From NCBI RefSeq assembly GCF_003094615.1, contig NZ_QDKO01000019.1, positions 124,001-188,000 of the forward strand: a DNA stretch of 64,000 nucleotides, read 5' to 3'. This document shows, piece by piece, positions 1-8,831 of this stretch (its first letter is position 1; each line of letters begins with the position of its first letter). This DNA is from Caulobacter radicis. Its GTDB lineage: Bacteria; Pseudomonadota; Alphaproteobacteria; Caulobacterales; Caulobacteraceae. The notes under the pieces are model-generated. The model saw only the letters and a program-made list of their open reading frames with translations. It made no database searches and was not told where the DNA came from. The translations under genes and the position numbers were made by a program.

Positions 1-1193
1 TTGACCACCAGCTGGGCCGGACGGTCGAAGTCGCCGCCGGGGATCTCCTCGGGGCTGCGGCGCCCCGAGGCGTCCGGGGCGCCCAGGCGCATGCGGATGG
101 CCTTCACGCCGGTGACGGCGTTGGCGTCGCCCGACAGGGCGCGCGGGGCGGCCAGCCATTCGAAGGTGACGCCTTCTTCCTCGGCGTTGGCCACTTCGCG
201 CAGCGAGCCGGGCATGTTGGCCTTGTCGCGGCGATAGAGGCAGGTGACCGAGGTCGCGCCCTGGCGGATGGCCGTGCGCACGCAGTCCATGGCGGTGTCG
301 CCGCCGCCGACCACGACCACGTCCTTGCCCTGGGCGTTCAGTTCGCCGCTGTCATAGGCCGGGACGTCGTCGCCCAGGGTCTTCTTGTTGGAGGCGATCA
401 GGTAGTCGAGCGCGGGCACCACGCCCTTGTCGCCGCCGCCGGGCACGGTCAGGTCGCGGGCGGCGTAGACGCCGACGGCGATCAGCACGGCGTCGTGCTG
501 GGCGCGCAGGTCTTCGAGGGTGGCGTCCTTGCCGACCTCGAAGCCGAGCTTGAAGGTGACGCCGCCGTCGGCCAGGCGCTGGGTGCGGCGCTCGACGACG
601 TCCTTCTCCAGCTTGAAGCCGGGGATGCCGTAGATCAGCAGGCCGCCGGCGCGGTCGTGGCGGTCGTAGACGGTGACGGCGTAGCCCTGCTCGCGCAGCT
701 TCTCGGCGGCGGCCAGGCCGGCCGGGCCGGCGCCGACGACGCCGATCGACTGGCCGCGGTCGGCGGCGGCCACGAGCGGCTTCACCCAGCCCATCTCCCA
801 GGCCTTGTCGGTCAGGTAGCGTTCGACCGAGCCGATCGTCACGGTGCCGTGACCCGACTGCTCTATGACGCAGTTGCCTTCGCAGAGGCGGTCCTGCGGG
901 CAGATGCGGCCGCAGACTTCCGGCATCGAGTTGGTGGCCTGCGACAGGGCGTAGGCTTCCTCCAGCCGGCCTTCGGCGGTCATCCGCAGCCAGTCGGGGA
1001 TGTTGTTGTGCAGCGGGCAGTGGGTTTGGCAGTAGGGCACGCCGCACTGCGAGCAGCGCGAGGCCTGCTCGTTGGCTTTGGCGTCGATGAAGTCGGCGTA
1101 GATCTCGTGAAAGTCGCCGTTACGCTCTTCGGCCGCCCGCTTTTCAGGCGTGCGACGCGCGACGGTCGTGAATTTCAACATGCGCTCGGCCAT
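1..1193 (-). CDS. gltD: Glutamate synthase small subunit, 3' end cut by window
   Basis: Small (beta) subunit of NADPH-dependent glutamate synthase, which passes electrons from NADPH through FAD and iron-sulfur clusters to the large GltB subunit for glutamate formation from glutamine and 2-oxoglutarate. The ATG at 1193 opens MAERMLKFTTVARR. About 397 residues are visible out of roughly 480 expected; the C-terminus lies left of base 1. An N-terminal cysteine-rich Fe-S region is clear (CSQCGVPYCQTHC, later CGRICPQDRLC), followed by the FAD-binding GVVGAGPAGLAAAEKLR and the NADPH-binding VVVGGGDTAMDC. GltB is not in the window. Identity is secure; whether gltB lies beyond the left edge cannot be seen. 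Confidence 0.93.
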   Translation of the reverse strand, partial: MAERMLKFTTVARRTPEKRAAEERNGDFHEIYADFIDAKANEQASRCSQCGVPYCQTHCPLHNNIPDWLRMTAEGRLEEAYALSQATNSMPEVCGRICPQDRLCEGNCVIEQSGHGTVTIGSVERYLTDKAWEMGWVKPLVAAADRGQSIGVVGAGPAGLAAAEKLREQGYAVTVYDRHDRAGGLLIYGIPGFKLEKDVVERRTQRLADGGVTFKLGFEVGKDATLEDLRAQHDAVLIAVGVYAARDLTVPGGGDKGVVPALDYLIASNKKTLGDDVPAYDSGELNAQGKDVVVVGGGDTAMDCVRTAIRQGATSVTCLYRRDKANMPGSLREVANAEEEGVTFEWLAAPRALSGDANAVTGVKAIRMRLGAPDASGRRSPEEIPGGDFDRPAQLVV

Positions 1194-1438
1194 GCGCCTT
1201 CCCTCGCCCCCGTTGCCGGGGAAAAATTTGCTTGCGAGGGCCTCATACGGACTCTTCAGGGCAATAAGAATGCGGTGGTAAAATTAGTGTACGAATATAT
1301 CCGTGACGCCGCCATGGTCATTGCGAGCGACTCGCAGCTATGCCCTAAATTGGTCCACTTTTTGGATAAACCCTTTCTTTACCGTGTCGGGCGCACGCCC
1401 GTTTCCGCTCGTAAGGGCCTGTTTCACAAGGGAATGAC
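1194..1438. promoter_or_regulatory. Divergent intergenic region gltD / uppP
   Basis: The 245 bases between the divergent gltD and uppP must carry both promoters. An AT-rich patch at about 1268-1305 stands out from the GC-rich surroundings and is the likeliest core promoter area, but I could not identify clear -35/-10 pairs. AAGGGA just before the ATG at 1439 serves as the uppP ribosome binding site. Confidence 0.4.
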
Positions 1439-2239
1439 ATGCCAGATTGGCTGATCGCGATCGTGCTGGGCCTGATCGAGGGCCTGACCGAGTTCATTCC
1501 CGTCTCGTCGACCGGCCACCTGCTGCTGGTCGGCCACTTCCTGGGCTTCCACAGCCCGGGCAACACCTTCCAGGTGCTGATCCAGCTGGGCGCGATCCTG
1601 GCGATCACCAGCGTCTATTTCGGGCGGTTGTGGGGGCTGCTGACCACCCTGCCGACCAATCCGGGCTCGCGCCGGTTCGTGATCGGCATCCTGCTGGCCT
1701 TCCTGCCGGCGGTGTTCGTCGGCGTGCTGGCCCACGACTTCATCAAGACCGTGCTCTACGAGAGCCCGGCCCTGGTCTGCACCACCCTGATCGTCGGCGG
1801 CTTCATCCTGCTGGGCCTGGACCGCATGAAGTTCGAGCCCAGGCACACCGACGTGGCCGACTATCCGCTGAAGACGGCCTTCATCATCGGCCTGTTCCAG
1901 TGCCTGGCCCTGGTGCCCGGCGTCTCGCGCTCGGGGGCGACCATCGCCGGCGCCCTGCTGCTGAAGTGCGACAAGCGCTCGGCCGCCGAGTTCAGCTTCT
2001 TCCTGGCCATGCCGACCATGGCCGGCGCCTTCGCCTACGACCTCTACAAGAACATCGACCAGCTCAGCACCAAGGACATGGGCATGATCGGCCTGGGCTT
2101 CGTCGCCGCGCTGATTTCGGGCGTGTTCGTGGTCAAGACGGTGCTGAACTTCATCACCCGCCACGGTTTCGCGCCCTTCGCCTACTGGCGGATCGCCGTC
2201 GGCGTCGTCGGCCTGGCGCTGCTCTACATCCCGCGCTGA
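1439..2239 (+). CDS. uppP: Undecaprenyl-diphosphatase
   Basis: Integral membrane phosphatase of the BacA/UppP family that converts undecaprenyl diphosphate to the monophosphate carrier needed for peptidoglycan and other envelope polymers; overexpression in other species gives bacitracin resistance. The 266-residue length is normal. Family motifs are visible: [15 protein letters not shown] near residue 15 and [10 protein letters not shown] near residue 160, both carrying active-site residues, plus several hydrophobic helices. The ATG at 1439 is preceded by AAGGGA. The gene stands alone, diverging from gltD, and is followed by a repeat and a strong terminator hairpin. Confidence 0.96.
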   Translation: MPDWLIAIVLGLIEGLTEFIPVSSTGHLLLVGHFLGFHSPGNTFQVLIQLGAILAITSVYFGRLWGLLTTLPTNPGSRRFVIGILLAFLPAVFVGVLAHDFIKTVLYESPALVCTTLIVGGFILLGLDRMKFEPRHTDVADYPLKTAFIIGLFQCLALVPGVSRSGATIAGALLLKCDKRSAAEFSFFLAMPTMAGAFAYDLYKNIDQLSTKDMGMIGLGFVAALISGVFVVKTVLNFITRHGFAPFAYWRIAVGVVGLALLYIPR

Positions 2240-2250
2240 GACGGCCGCGG

Positions 2251-2420
2251 CCCTTCTCCCCTTGCGGGAGAAGGTGTCGGCGTAAGCCGACGGATCAGGG
2301 ATTTCTCAAAAGCAAAACGCCGCGACAGCCGATCAGCTGTCGCGGCGTTTTTCGTTGGTGCGACCCCTCGCCCGACCTCCCTCCGGGAGGCCGCCCTCTC
2401 CCGCAAGGGGAGAGGGAAGG
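2251..2420. repeat. Inverted pair of intergenic repeats around a terminator
   Basis: Between the convergent ends of uppP and the NDUFA9-like gene, a CTTCTCCCC...GGGGAGAAG-type palindrome followed by GTGTCGGCGTAAGCCGACGG (2251-2292) is mirrored by a related GC-rich copy ending CTCTCCCGCAAGGGGAGAG (2395-2415). The same family recurs at 17273, 19648, 46102 and 49098. It has no coding content and sits at gene 3' ends, as expected for extragenic palindromes. Confidence 0.7.
2314..2351. terminator. Bidirectional intrinsic terminator
   Basis: Perfect 16-bp stem: AAAACGCCGCGACAGC at 2314-2329 pairs with its complement at 2336-2351, with a six-base loop. A-run and T-run flanks on the two sides allow it to end both uppP transcripts (+) and transcripts of the convergent gene starting at 3404 (-). 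Confidence 0.85.
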
Positions 2421-2426
2421 TTTGGA

Positions 2427-3404
2427 TCAGAACGCGCCGGCCGGGGTGGGGGCGTACTGGCCGCCCTTGCGGTAGCGGTAGAGGTAGGACGGCACGACGG
2501 CCTCGACGGCGGTCGGGACGATCCCGAGGTCGGCCAGGCCCTTGGCGCCCGGCGCGACGACGTTGTCGCCGGCCTTCAGCAGGGCGACCTGGTCGGTGGT
2601 CAGCGGCGGAGCCAGCGGCAGGAGCGAGGCCTGGATGTCGCCCAGCTTGCCCACCAGGCCGGCGATCGGCCAGGGCAGGGGCGCCAGCACGCGGGCGCGG
2701 CCGGTCTCGGTCAGAACGAGCTCGAGCAGTTCCTTGAACGAATAGACGGCCGGGCCGCCCAGTTCGTAGGTCTGGCCCTGCGCGCCCGGGGTGGCGATGA
2801 TCTTGGCGATGGCGGCGGCCACGTCGCCGACGAACACCGGCTGGAACTTGGTGGCGCCGCCGCCGACCAGCGGCAGGGCCGGGGCGGTCGCGGCCAGCTG
2901 GCCGAACTTGTTGAAGAACTTGTCGTCCTGGCCGAACACCACCGACGGGCGCACGATGGTGGCGGTCGGGAAGGCGGCGCGGACGGCGGCTTCGCCTTCG
3001 GCCTTGGTGCGGGCGTACTTGGCGTCCGAATCGGCGTTGGCGCCGATGGCCGAGACCTGCACCAGGCGCTTGACGCCCGCGGCGGCGGCCTGTTCGGCCA
3101 CGGTCTTGGCGCCCATGGCGTGCAGGCTCTGGAACTGCTGGCGGCCGCTTTCCCACAGCACGCCCACCAGGTTGACGGCCGCCTCGGCGCCGTCCAGCGC
3201 GCGGGCCACCGAGGCCTCGTTGCGCACATTGGCCTGGATCACCTCGATCTGGCCGACATCGCCCAGCATGCGCATGCGATAGGCCAGATTGGGCTGACGC
3301 ACGGCCACGCGCACGCGATAGCCCGACTTGGCGAGGGCGCGCACCACCTGGCTTCCTACGAAGCCCGAGCCGCCGAACACCGTGACCAGACCCTGCATCT
3401 TCAT
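2427..3404 (-). CDS. NDUFA9-like NAD(P)-binding epimerase/reductase family protein
   Basis: Atypical short-chain dehydrogenase of the group annotated in alphaproteobacteria as complex I NDUFA9 subunit family protein. A Rossmann glycine motif, VFGGSGFVGSQVV, lies at about residues 9-21 and a conserved VNLVGVLWE near residue 80; length 325 is usual. In mitochondria the homologue NDUFA9 is an accessory subunit of respiratory complex I. In bacteria the role (quinone- or nucleotide-related) is not settled, and no nuo genes are nearby. The start at 3404 gives MKMQG; an ATG two codons later is an equal alternative. It is monocistronic and convergent with uppP. Confidence 0.8.
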   Translation of the reverse strand: MKMQGLVTVFGGSGFVGSQVVRALAKSGYRVRVAVRQPNLAYRMRMLGDVGQIEVIQANVRNEASVARALDGAEAAVNLVGVLWESGRQQFQSLHAMGAKTVAEQAAAAGVKRLVQVSAIGANADSDAKYARTKAEGEAAVRAAFPTATIVRPSVVFGQDDKFFNKFGQLAATAPALPLVGGGATKFQPVFVGDVAAAIAKIIATPGAQGQTYELGGPAVYSFKELLELVLTETGRARVLAPLPWPIAGLVGKLGDIQASLLPLAPPLTTDQVALLKAGDNVVAPGAKGLADLGIVPTAVEAVVPSYLYRYRKGGQYAPTPAGAF

Positions 3405-3474
3405 TCCTCGTCGCTGCGATGAAGGGGGGATTAGACGAGCCTGGGGATGTTCGCAAGAAAAGTGAGAAATGCGA

Positions 3475-3502
3475 TTGACGCCGCCGGAACCATTGCATAA
3501 AC
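3475..3502 (+). promoter_or_regulatory. Probable housekeeping promoter of tRNA-Leu
   Basis: TTGACGC at 3475-3481 followed after 13 bases by GCATAAAC at 3495-3502 resembles the Caulobacter sigma-73 consensus (TTGACGS, 10-14 bases, GCTANAWC). It lies about 40 bases before the tRNA-Leu 5' end, as expected for a stable-RNA promoter. Confidence 0.6.
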
Positions 3503-3540
3503 GTCCGGCCCTCGCAGCGGCCCAACGGGTTGCGCCGCGG

Positions 3541-3627
<87 letters not shown>

Positions 3628-3777
3628 CCCCTCTCGCAAGCATGCGACGAGGCGGTGGCGCCAAGCTTTCCTTACAATTGATACTCCGTTCATCTGGCGT
3701 GCATCGCCGACGCTCCACTATAAGACGTCGGAGCGGCGCCGGTCGCGACGACGCCGACGCGTGGAGACGAAAGACAC

Positions 3778-4395
3778 TTGGCCAGCTTTGTTCATGAAGG
3801 CGACCTGCCCGACGGCGTGTTCGCCGGGGCGACCGCGATCGCCATCGATTCGGAAACCATGGGCCTGCGCCTCGGGCGCGATCCGCTGTGCGTGGTGCAG
3901 CTGTCGTCCGGCGACGGCGACGCCCACGTGGTGCGCCTGGACCGCTCGACCTATCACGCGCCGAACCTGAAGAAGCTACTGGCCGATCCGGCCGTGCTGA
4001 AGCTTTTCCACTTCGGCCGCTTCGACATCGCCATGTTCCTGCTGCATCTGGGCGTCATGACGGCCCCCGTGTACTGCACGAAGATCGCTTCCAAGCTCGC
4101 CCGCACCTATACCGACCGCCACGGCCTCAAGGACGTGACGCGCGAGCTGATGGGCGTGGAGCTGTCCAAGGCCCAGCAGAGCTCCGACTGGGGCGCTGAT
4201 TCGCTGAGCCCCGAGCAGGTGGCCTACGCCGCCTCGGACGTTCTGCATCTGCATGGCCTGCGCGAGCGTTTGAACGCCATGCTGGTGCGCGAGGGCCGCA
4301 TGGCCCTGGCCCAGGCCGCCTTCGACTATCTGCCCCACCGCGCCGCCCTCGACCTGGCCGGCTGGGAAGACGTCGACATCTTCGCGCACGCTTAA
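3778..4395 (+). CDS. Ribonuclease D-like 3'-5' exonuclease (short form)
   Basis: DEDD-superfamily 3'-5' exonuclease related to RNase D, which trims 3' ends of tRNA and other structured RNAs. The protein has 205 residues and contains the exonuclease domain only; both HRDC domains of E. coli Rnd (about 375 residues) are absent, which is a common alphaproteobacterial form. Catalytic motifs are visible: AIDSETMGL (ExoI, D-x-E), HFGRFDIAM (ExoII) and the ExoIII pattern YAASDVLHL. The start is a TTG at 3778 with GGAGACGA upstream. It begins a rightward run continuing into lptC 14 bases downstream, so it may be cotranscribed with the lpt genes. Confidence 0.88.
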   Translation: MASFVHEGDLPDGVFAGATAIAIDSETMGLRLGRDPLCVVQLSSGDGDAHVVRLDRSTYHAPNLKKLLADPAVLKLFHFGRFDIAMFLLHLGVMTAPVYCTKIASKLARTYTDRHGLKDVTRELMGVELSKAQQSSDWGADSLSPEQVAYAASDVLHLHGLRERLNAMLVREGRMALAQAAFDYLPHRAALDLAGWEDVDIFAHA

Positions 4396-4409
4396 GGGAG
4401 AGACGAGCC

Positions 4410-5039
4410 GTGGCGGACGTGGCGATGAGGGGCGGCTTCAAGCGCGATCTGCGGCGCTGGCGCCGTCGTTCGCGCCTGGTCCGCGGCGCGCGCCTGCTGC
4501 TGCCGGTGGCCATCCTCGCCCTGGTCGGCGCGTCCGTTGGCCAAGTGGTCTGGCGCACGGTGACCGCCGCCGAGCGCGCGCCGGAAAGGCCCCAGGCCCA
4601 GATCCGCATGCTCAACCCGCGCTTCTACGGCCAGTCCAGCGAAGGCCGGGCCTTCCTGATCACCGCCCGCTCGGCGGTCCGCGACGACGCCGACCTCAAG
4701 CGCGTGCTGCTGGACGATCCGACCCTGACCCTGGGCACCGACGAGCCCAAGCCGACGCGGGTCACCTCCAAGAACGGCGTCTATCGCGAGGACACCCTCA
4801 AGCTGGTGCTGCGCGGCGACGTGCGCATGGACGACGGGGGCGGCTATCGCTTCGCGTCGGACGAGGCTTTCGTCGACACCAAGACCGGTGTGATCACCGG
4901 CGAAACCCTGCTGCAGGGCGAAGGCCCCACAGGACAGGTGAAATCCAACGCTTATTCCGTATATGACAAGGGCGACCGCATCGTTTTCCGGGGCGGCGTG
5001 AAAACGCGCCTGGACCGCGTCGACGGCGACGGGAACTAG
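4410..5039 (+). CDS. lptC: LPS export protein LptC
   Basis: Inner-membrane-anchored periplasmic subunit of the Lpt bridge, which hands lipopolysaccharide from LptB2FG to LptA. The 209-residue protein has a basic N-terminus (RRWRRRSRLVRGARLL), one membrane helix at about residues 26-48 (LLLPVAILALVGASVG) and a beta-jellyroll-type periplasmic domain (about 60-205). Sequence in this family is weakly conserved, so the call rests partly on the lptC-lptA-lptB order, with only a few bases between genes. lptF and lptG are elsewhere. Confidence 0.88.
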   Translation: MADVAMRGGFKRDLRRWRRRSRLVRGARLLLPVAILALVGASVGQVVWRTVTAAERAPERPQAQIRMLNPRFYGQSSEGRAFLITARSAVRDDADLKRVLLDDPTLTLGTDEPKPTRVTSKNGVYREDTLKLVLRGDVRMDDGGGYRFASDEAFVDTKTGVITGETLLQGEGPTGQVKSNAYSVYDKGDRIVFRGGVKTRLDRVDGDGN

Positions 5040-5045
5040 AGGACG

Positions 5046-5612
5046 ATGCGACAGATGAGGGCGAGGTCGATGAAACGAGCAATGGCGGTCGCTATCGCCG
5101 CGAGCCTGCTTGGCGGGCTTTCGGCCGCTCCGGCCCTGGCGCAGAACAGTTCCAGCGCGCCGGTCGACATCTCGGCCGACGAGCAGGAGACCATCTCCAG
5201 CCAGTGCAAGACGATCTTCCGCGGCGCCGTCGAGGTGCTGCAGGAGACCTCGCGCCTGCGCGCCGCCAAGATGACCCTCTACAATCAGAAGAAGGCCAAG
5301 AGCGGCGACGGCAGCGGCTGCGGCAACGTCGACCGGGTCGAGGCCGAGGGCGAGGTGTTCTACGTCACGCCCAAGCAGACCGTGCGCGGCGACCGGGCGA
5401 CCTACGACTACGCCTCCAACACCATCGTCGTGACCGGCAACGTCATCGCCATCCAGGGCCAGGACGTGGCCCGAGGCGACCGCATGGTGGTCAACACTAA
5501 GACCAACGACGTGCGGATGGAATCGACCACCAAGGGCGCGGGCAAGAAGAACCGCGTGCGCGCCGTGGTCTATCCCAGCACCTCGGACGACGCCAGCAAG
5601 CCCAAGCCCTGA
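5046..5612 (+). CDS. lptA: LPS transport periplasmic protein LptA
   Basis: Periplasmic OstA-like protein whose jellyroll units stack into the filament carrying lipopolysaccharide across the periplasm to LptD. A signal peptide is clear (MKRAMAVAIAASLLGG, cleavage after ALA-Q). The mature part holds the typical VDISADEQE start and repeated strands such as RGDRATYDYASNTIVVTGNV. ATG codons at 5046, 5055 and 5070 are all possible starts; 5070 gives a compact signal peptide, while 5046 has AGAGGA just upstream. It lies between lptC (6 bases) and lptB (5 bases), clearly one operon. Confidence 0.92.
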   Translation: MRQMRARSMKRAMAVAIAASLLGGLSAAPALAQNSSSAPVDISADEQETISSQCKTIFRGAVEVLQETSRLRAAKMTLYNQKKAKSGDGSGCGNVDRVEAEGEVFYVTPKQTVRGDRATYDYASNTIVVTGNVIAIQGQDVARGDRMVVNTKTNDVRMESTTKGAGKKNRVRAVVYPSTSDDASKPKP

Positions 5613-5617
5613 GAGCC

Positions 5618-6382
5618 GTGATGCAGTTCAACTCCCTGGGCGGCGGCTCGACCGAGGACGGTCTCTATGTCGACGGCGTCGGCAAGACCTTCGGCGACCG
5701 GCCTGTCGTCAAGAACGTCTCGCTGCGCCTCAAGCGCGGCGAGGTGGTCGGCCTCCTGGGCCCCAACGGCGCCGGCAAGACCACGACCTTCTACATGGTC
5801 ACGGGCCTGATCGCCGCCGACTACGGCTCGATCTATCTCGACGGCGAGGACATCACGGCCCAGCCGATGTTCCAGCGCGCTCGCCTGGGCGTCGGCTACC
5901 TGCCGCAGGAAGCCTCGATCTTCCGGGGCATGACGGTCGAGCAGAACGTCATGGCCGTGGTCGAGATGCGCCAGAAGAACCAGCGCGTGGCGCGCGAGAC
6001 GGTGACCAACATCCTCGAGGAGCTGCGGATCACCCACATCCGCAAGTCGCCGGCCGTGGCCCTGTCGGGCGGCGAGCGCCGTCGCGTGGAAATCGCCCGC
6101 GCCCTGGCCAGCGAGCCGTCGTTCATGCTGCTCGACGAACCGTTCGCCGGCATCGACCCGCTGGCCATCTCCGACATCCGCGAGGTCGTGAACTATCTCA
6201 AGAACCGCGGCATCGGCATCCTGATCACCGACCACAACGTCCGCGAGACGCTGGACATGGTCGATCGGGCCTCGATCATCGCCGCCGGCGAGGTGCTGTT
6301 CGAAGGATCCCCCAAGGAGATCGTCGACAACCCCGAAGTGCGCCGGGTTTACCTGGGCGACAGCTTCTCCGACCGCGCTTAA
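5618..6382 (+). CDS. lptB: LPS export ABC transporter ATPase LptB
   Basis: Cytoplasmic ATPase that powers extraction of lipopolysaccharide by LptB2FGC. The 254-residue ABC domain has Walker A GPNGAGKTT, the Q-loop region GYLPQEASIF typical of LptB, signature LSGGERRR, Walker B LLDEPFAGIDP and the switch histidine in DHNVRET. The start is GTG 5618 or the adjacent ATG 5621. It is the last gene of the lpt run and is followed by a strong terminator at 6430, which separates it from rpoN, although lptB-rpoN adjacency is itself conserved among proteobacteria. Confidence 0.97.
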   Translation: MMQFNSLGGGSTEDGLYVDGVGKTFGDRPVVKNVSLRLKRGEVVGLLGPNGAGKTTTFYMVTGLIAADYGSIYLDGEDITAQPMFQRARLGVGYLPQEASIFRGMTVEQNVMAVVEMRQKNQRVARETVTNILEELRITHIRKSPAVALSGGERRRVEIARALASEPSFMLLDEPFAGIDPLAISDIREVVNYLKNRGIGILITDHNVRETLDMVDRASIIAAGEVLFEGSPKEIVDNPEVRRVYLGDSFSDRA

Positions 6383-6429
6383 ACGGTTCGGACACGATTG
6401 CGGCGCGGCGCCCTGCCGCGTCGACCACG

Positions 6430-6465
6430 AAAAAGGCCTTGTCCCGCAAGGCCTTTTTCTTTTTT
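6430..6465 (+). terminator. Intrinsic terminator after lptB
   Basis: The perfect 12-bp stem AAAAAGGCCTTG (6430-6441) pairs with 6447-6458 around a five-base loop and is followed by an interrupted T-run to 6465. It is oriented to end lpt operon transcripts. Confidence 0.92.
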
Positions 6466-6576
6466 CGCGGACGGATGGTCGCACCGGCCCGATATTTGCA
6501 GGCGTTCGCGCCCCGTTAACCAGACCGGCCTTTCAATGGCGATCGTAACTTTCGTTCGATTTGCCAGGAGGGCGCG

Positions 6577-8076
6577 TTGGCGCTCAGCCCCAGACTCGAT
6601 ATCCGGCAGGGCCAGGGCCTTGTCATCACTCCGCAACTGCAGCAGGCGATCAAGCTTCTGCAGCTGTCGAACATCGAGCTGGAAGCCTTCGTCGAGGCCG
6701 AGCTCGAACGTAATCCGCTGCTGCAGCGCGACGACAGCGACCGTGAGGTCGAACGCGAGGGCGAGCCCGAGCGCGCCGTCGAGAACCTGGGCATGGAAAG
6801 CGTCTCGGACGCCTCGGCCAATCGCGAGATGGACACGCCCGGCGACGACGTCTCGCCCGGCGAGCGCGCCACCGGCGACGGCGAGGACCATGGCGCCGAG
6901 CACGCCGGCGGCCAGATCGACTGGTCGCGCGCCGGCGGCGGCGGCAGCTTCGAGGGCGACGACAATTTCGAAGGCGCCCTGAACCGTCCCGAGACGCTGT
7001 CCGAGCACCTGAACGGTCAACTGCTGCTGGCCGGCCTGTCGCCCGCCGACGAGGCCATCGCCGCCATCCTGATCGACGCCGTCGACGCGGCCGGCTACCT
7101 GCGCGCCGATCTCTGGGAGATCGCCGAGCGCCTGGGCTGCGAACTGGACCGCGTCGAGCGTGTGCTGAAGGTCGTCCAGGGCTTCGAGCCCTGCGGCGTG
7201 GCCGCCCGCGACGTGCGCGAGTGCCTGGAACTGCAGCTGCGCGACGTCAACCGCTACGACCCGGCCATCGCCGCCCTGCTCGACAATCTCGACCTGCTGG
7301 CGCGCCGCGACCTGACCACCCTGCGCAAGATCTGCGGCGTCGACGACGAGGACCTGCGCGAGATGATCGCCGAGGTCCGCGGCCTCACCCCCCGTCCGGG
7401 CGCGGCCTTCCACAGTGACCCGCCCCAGACCCTGGTGCCCGACGTGCACGTGCGCGAAGGCCTGGGCGGCATGTGGCACGTGGAGCTGAACACCGACACC
7501 CTGCCGCGCGTGCTGGTCGACCAGCGCTACCACGCCCGCGTCTCCAAGGGCGCGCGCAGCGACCAGGAAAAGACCTTCGTTTCCGACAGCTTCGCCACCG
7601 CCAACTGGCTGGTCAAAAGCCTTGACCAGCGGGCCAAGACCATCCTGAAGGTGGCCAGCGAGATCGTGCGCCAGCAGGACGGCTTCCTGGCCTATGGCGT
7701 CGAACACCTGCGGCCGTTGAACCTGAAGACCGTCGCCGACGCCATCGGCATGCACGAGAGCACGGTCAGCCGGGTCACCTCCAACAAGTACGTGGCCACG
7801 CCACGCGGGGTGTTCGAGCTGAAGTTCTTCTTCACCTCGGCCATCCAGTCGTCTGAAGGCGGCGAGGCCCACTCGGCCGCCAGCGTCCGTCACAAGATCA
7901 AGGGCTTGGTCGAGGCCGAGAAGACCGAGAGCGACGTCCACTCCGACGATCGCATCGTCGAGATCCTGAAGGCCGCGGGCGTCGACATCGCCCGCCGCAC
8001 GGTGGCCAAGTATCGCGAGGCGATGCGCATTCCCTCGTCGGTCGAGCGCCGCCGCCTGATCAAGGAAAGCGCGTAG
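6577..8076 (+). CDS. rpoN: RNA polymerase sigma-54 factor RpoN
   Basis: Alternative sigma factor used with enhancer-binding activators; in Caulobacter it drives flagellar and stalk genes. The N-terminal region I is glutamine/leucine-rich (LVITPQLQQAIKLLQLSN), followed by an acidic region II (about 50-130), the core-binding domain, and a C-terminal DNA-binding part with the HTH segment HESTVSRVTSNKYV and the RpoN box ARRTVAKYREAM (about 470-482). Length 499 is normal. The start is TTG at 6577 with a strong AGGAGG six bases upstream. It is followed by exoD, hpf and ptsN. Confidence 0.97.
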   Translation: MALSPRLDIRQGQGLVITPQLQQAIKLLQLSNIELEAFVEAELERNPLLQRDDSDREVEREGEPERAVENLGMESVSDASANREMDTPGDDVSPGERATGDGEDHGAEHAGGQIDWSRAGGGGSFEGDDNFEGALNRPETLSEHLNGQLLLAGLSPADEAIAAILIDAVDAAGYLRADLWEIAERLGCELDRVERVLKVVQGFEPCGVAARDVRECLELQLRDVNRYDPAIAALLDNLDLLARRDLTTLRKICGVDDEDLREMIAEVRGLTPRPGAAFHSDPPQTLVPDVHVREGLGGMWHVELNTDTLPRVLVDQRYHARVSKGARSDQEKTFVSDSFATANWLVKSLDQRAKTILKVASEIVRQQDGFLAYGVEHLRPLNLKTVADAIGMHESTVSRVTSNKYVATPRGVFELKFFFTSAIQSSEGGEAHSAASVRHKIKGLVEAEKTESDVHSDDRIVEILKAAGVDIARRTVAKYREAMRIPSSVERRRLIKESA

Positions 8077-8167
8077 TCCTTCCCGCGCCGCGTCGAATAG
8101 CGACGTTTTCGCGCAAGCGATTTACGCTCGTCCTGCGTTATACCTGCCTTGCGAACCAGGGCCGGGA

Positions 8168-8779
8168 ATGAGCGACGAGAAGCTGTCAGACGTGATCGAG
8201 GGGTTCGGGGACGACCCGCGCCCGGTGCTGACCGTCAGCCAGATGCTGGAAGCCTTCGACAGCCGCGCCTTCGGGGCCACGCTGCTGGTGTTCGGCCTGC
8301 TCAACTGCCTGCCGCTGCCGCCCGGCTCCTCGACCCTGCTGTCGCTGCCGATCCTGCTTCTGGCCCCGCAGATCGCCTGGGGCGCCAACGCCCCCTGGCT
8401 GCCGCGCGGGGTGCTGGAAAAACCCCTTAAGCGCGACGACCTAAGGGGCCTTTTCCGGCGCATCACGCCGGTTCTGCGCCGCCTGGAAGTGGTGACGCGG
8501 CCCAGGCTCGGCTTCATGTTCGCGGCCGGCGGCGAACGCTTCATCGGCGTGGTCTGCACCTTGCTGGCCCTGGTGCTGGTGCTGCCGATTCCCCTTGGAA
8601 ACCTTGCCCCTGGCGCGACGGTGGCCGTCCTGGCCCTGGCCCTGCTGCAGCGCGACGGCCTGCTGGCCCTGCTCGGCTACCTGATGGCGACCGCCAGCGC
8701 CGCGCTGCTGTTCCTCAGCGCCGGTGTCGTGACCGCCGCCGTCAAGAGGCTGATCGGGGTCTTTTCGGGACTCTTCTGA
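8168..8779 (+). CDS. exoD: ExoD family membrane protein
   Basis: ExoD-family protein (203 residues). The founding member in Sinorhizobium meliloti affects exopolysaccharide production and alkaline tolerance; the biochemical function is not known. The first 25 residues are cytoplasmic. Several hydrophobic segments follow (about 36-52, 58-75, 122-145, 150-167 and 172-192), with the family-typical NCLPLPPGSS motif near residue 45. ATG 8168 is preceded by CCGGGA. It sits between rpoN and hpf, which are usually neighbours. Confidence 0.85.
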   Translation: MSDEKLSDVIEGFGDDPRPVLTVSQMLEAFDSRAFGATLLVFGLLNCLPLPPGSSTLLSLPILLLAPQIAWGANAPWLPRGVLEKPLKRDDLRGLFRRITPVLRRLEVVTRPRLGFMFAAGGERFIGVVCTLLALVLVLPIPLGNLAPGATVAVLALALLQRDGLLALLGYLMATASAALLFLSAGVVTAAVKRLIGVFSGLF

Positions 8780-8831
8780 GGCCCTTTTGCTCCCGCTTGA
8801 CACCGCCCCCGGACCGGCGCGTTGATAGGGC